Part shown: positions 62,482 through 64,000 of the stretch, piece after piece
Layout: each line of letters begins with the position of its first letter
How positions within the stretch are numbered: the first letter of the stretch is position 1
Source of the DNA: Bradyrhizobium manausense
Lineage (GTDB): Bacteria; Pseudomonadota; Alphaproteobacteria; Rhizobiales; Xanthobacteraceae
DNA: 64,000 bases
Direction: 5' to 3'
Assembly: GCF_018129685.1 (NCBI RefSeq)
Contig: NZ_JAFCLG010000006.1
Location: 124,001-188,000, forward strand
Notes under the pieces: model-generated
What the model saw: only the letters and a program-made list of their open reading frames with translations
Database searches by the model: none
What the model was told of the DNA's origin: nothing
Program-made: the position numbers and the translations under genes

Positions 62482-63038
62482 TTGGTCTCCTGCCATTGCC
62501 CGGACACCGCCAGCAAGGTCCGCAGCTTTCCGCTTCCCGAACCGGAAGCAGACGTTGGAGCCTGAACCGAGAGCTGATCAACAAACAAGAATGGCATCCC
62601 GGCCTCGAGGTCGTAAAGCAGCTTCTGCAATCCCGTCTGATCGATTTCACAACTCACCAGGATGCTGAGAAATCCTGCCTTGGCATGCGAGCCTTTCAAC
62701 TCGAGTTGGGATGACAGTACATTGCCCCCGAATTTCGTGACTGAGCCCGCGACGCGCTGGATGAGAGCGGCACCTGCAACTGTGACTGTCGCTCCTTCGA
62801 GAAACGGCGAGCCCGCACGCACGTCCGCATCCGTTGACTTCCTCCCATTGGCCGTCGCGTGGCCTTCGAGCTGCTCGAGCATCGCGGCCGACGACGCAAC
62901 TTCAGCACGCTGACTGGCGAGACCCGCGATCGAGATGATCACCGTGAACAGCAGTGAAATCACGAGAGCCACGTACACGGTCGTCGCCAACAACGGCGAC
63001 GCCACGAATGTCTTTCTCAAGACCGCAACGACATTCAT
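62478..63038 (-). CDS. gspM: type II secretion system protein GspM
   Basis: A 186-residue bitopic inner-membrane protein. A short cytoplasmic part is followed by one helix (TVYVALVISLLFTVIISIAG), a coiled periplasmic stretch, and a ferredoxin-like periplasmic domain with GATVTVAGAALIQRVAGSVT and DLEAGMPFLFVDQLSVQAPT. The pattern fits the T2SSM_b (GspM) family. It starts 4 bases inside the GspL frame and overlaps the next gene by 4 bases, so gspL-gspM-gspN is a translationally coupled operon. Confidence 0.88.
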   Translation of the reverse strand: MNVVAVLRKTFVASPLLATTVYVALVISLLFTVIISIAGLASQRAEVASSAAMLEQLEGHATANGRKSTDADVRAGSPFLEGATVTVAGAALIQRVAGSVTKFGGNVLSSQLELKGSHAKAGFLSILVSCEIDQTGLQKLLYDLEAGMPFLFVDQLSVQAPTSASGSGSGKLRTLLAVSGQWQETK

Positions 63039-64000
63039 GTCCCGGATCCAAAATACGGTGTGATGCGCGCCTCGATGTGAAATCGCTCGCCTGGATCGTT
63101 CTGTCCGCGCGTGGTCGGCGCGAAGAACGTTGCCCGGGAGAATTGTGGCGACTGCTCAATGAGCCGGATGAGCGACGGTGCGTCCTGCGAAATGCCAACG
63201 ACCTGGACCTTGTCGCCTTCGATCCGCAGCTCCGTGACATAGGTGTTGTCCGGCAAGGCCTTGGACATCGATTCGAGCACCATGACGCTGGAAGGCGTGG
63301 TCTGCTTACGCTTTGCAAGCAGTTCCTGTGCCGATCCGCCCGCGGCATTTTGGCTGAGACGCAACGACGAACGGCGTTCCGAGATCCGTCGCAAAAGCTG
63401 CTGATTCTCGTCCTCGAGCGCTCCGCCCTCGTAGACCGAAGCCGCCTGCGCAACCACAGCCGCGAGCCCGCAACATAGGATCGTGATGCGTAAGACGCGC
63501 GGCAAATCGATCTTCTGACCGAAGGCGCTCTGCAACGGTACCTCGAAGATCCTGAACCTGTCCGGCGTCCCCAGGTCGGGCGGCGGCTCGGCAAACGCGG
63601 CGACAGATGCTGCACCCATATCGCTCGCGAGCCGGACCAGCGGCTGAATTCTGGTTCGCGAAGTCGCAGCAAGCGTGAGCTGGATTCGATCATTCGTGAG
63701 GTCGGACGGCGGGCTCCAGCTGAAGGCGGCATCGTTCGCGGTCCAGGGCGTCAACCGATCGATCTGCGCGCGGATCATGCCATCGAGGAAATCCGCCGCC
63801 TGCTTCGGAAAGTCCAGAGATCGAAACAGGACTTTGCCCGGTTGCACCACGATTTCGACCCGGCTTCCGCGGAGCGCCTTCTTCCAATCGGCCGGAAGCG
63901 CTGGGACTGGTTGGCCGTTCGAAAGCCGAAAGGACAAATCCGGCAACGGAGGGCCCTTCCGCACAGGCGCCATTCTGGCCGTCAACATATCGTCGTCGCC
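63035..64000 (-). CDS. gspL: type II secretion system protein GspL (N-terminus outside window)
   Basis: The frame is open through the right edge of the window; an ATG at 63988 exists but the protein probably begins further upstream. The visible 322 residues show the end of the cytoplasmic actin-like part (VEIVVQPGKVLFRSLDFPKQ, ADFLDGMIRAQIDRLTPWTA), a transmembrane helix (LRITILCCGLAAVVAQAASV), a coiled stretch and the PilN/GspL periplasmic ferredoxin-like domain (PDNTYVTELRIEGDKVQVVG). It anchors the GspE ATPase to the inner membrane. The remaining gsp genes presumably lie beyond 64,000. Confidence 0.88.
   Translation of the reverse strand, partial: GDDDMLTARMAPVRKGPPLPDLSFRLSNGQPVPALPADWKKALRGSRVEIVVQPGKVLFRSLDFPKQAADFLDGMIRAQIDRLTPWTANDAAFSWSPPSDLTNDRIQLTLAATSRTRIQPLVRLASDMGAASVAAFAEPPPDLGTPDRFRIFEVPLQSAFGQKIDLPRVLRITILCCGLAAVVAQAASVYEGGALEDENQQLLRRISERRSSLRLSQNAAGGSAQELLAKRKQTTPSSVMVLESMSKALPDNTYVTELRIEGDKVQVVGISQDAPSLIRLIEQSPQFSRATFFAPTTRGQNDPGERFHIEARITPYFGSGT

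Noticed and set aside
1-64000. Insertion sequences, prophage, CRISPR, tRNA or rRNA genes
   Set aside because: I looked for transposase motifs, terminal inverted repeats with target duplications, regularly spaced repeats and tRNA T-arm signatures and found none that hold up.

Overview
The window reads as chromosomal DNA of a GC-rich alphaproteobacterium, most likely Bradyrhizobium or a close relative in the Nitrobacteraceae. The reasons are overall codon usage, the style of the housekeeping genes (1-Cys peroxiredoxin, DUF2177 protein, lysine/alanine-rich basic protein, many small secreted proteins) and short GC-rich intergenic palindromes ending in AATGAC. Genus is an inference; no rRNA or tRNA gene is present to test it.

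Layout. Bases 1-14,000 are ordinary mixed genes: a secreted alkaline-phosphatase-superfamily enzyme behind a PHO-box-like site, peroxiredoxin, a Cache-type chemoreceptor, a photolyase with no ATG/GTG/TTG start, a histone-like basic protein, an EamA transporter, a ClpP-like periplasmic protein, small secreted proteins and an AraC-type regulator. Bases 14,460-17,000 hold a type IV prepilin peptidase and the priming sugar phosphotransferase for an exopolysaccharide (EPS).

Bases 17,176-46,708 are the core of interest. A tight minus-strand operon encodes a two-partner-secretion (TPS) outer-membrane transporter (TpsB), an ExbB-type proton channel fused to periplasmic DUF2341/LamG-like domains, ExbD, TonB, a porin, a coiled-coil periplasmic protein and a parvulin. 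Divergent from it are an ECF sigma factor and an 87-residue anti-sigma stub. Beyond these lie a lytic transglycosylase, the EPS export pair (Wza-like lipoprotein and BY-kinase), a 4,174-residue TpsA exoprotein and a PstS-like secreted protein. The combination resembles the Pseudomonas aeruginosa VreI/PUMA3 phosphate-starvation locus (PdtA/PdtB, ExbB2-ExbD2-TonB4, Hxc type II secretion, a PstS-like phosphatase).

Bases 47,558-60,602 are a plus-strand EPS/cell-surface cluster: a carrier-thioesterase protein with a degenerate carrier site, an EpsD-like parvulin, a Wzx-like flippase, an apparent Wzy polymerase remnant, two GT4 and one GT2 glycosyltransferases, a WcaF-like acetyltransferase, a secreted beta-helix protein and a TPR-GT41 (OGT-like) transferase. 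Bases 60,759-64,000 (minus) are type II secretion genes: GspL (cut by the window edge), GspM and two GspN/GspC-like paralogues.

How it may work together (inference): under a surface or phosphate signal the ECF factor would switch on a TonB-energised TPS system that exports the giant TpsA. EPS and type II secretion would be co-located outputs of the same envelope programme, and the GT41 protein could glycosylate TpsA, as HMW1C does for HMW1.
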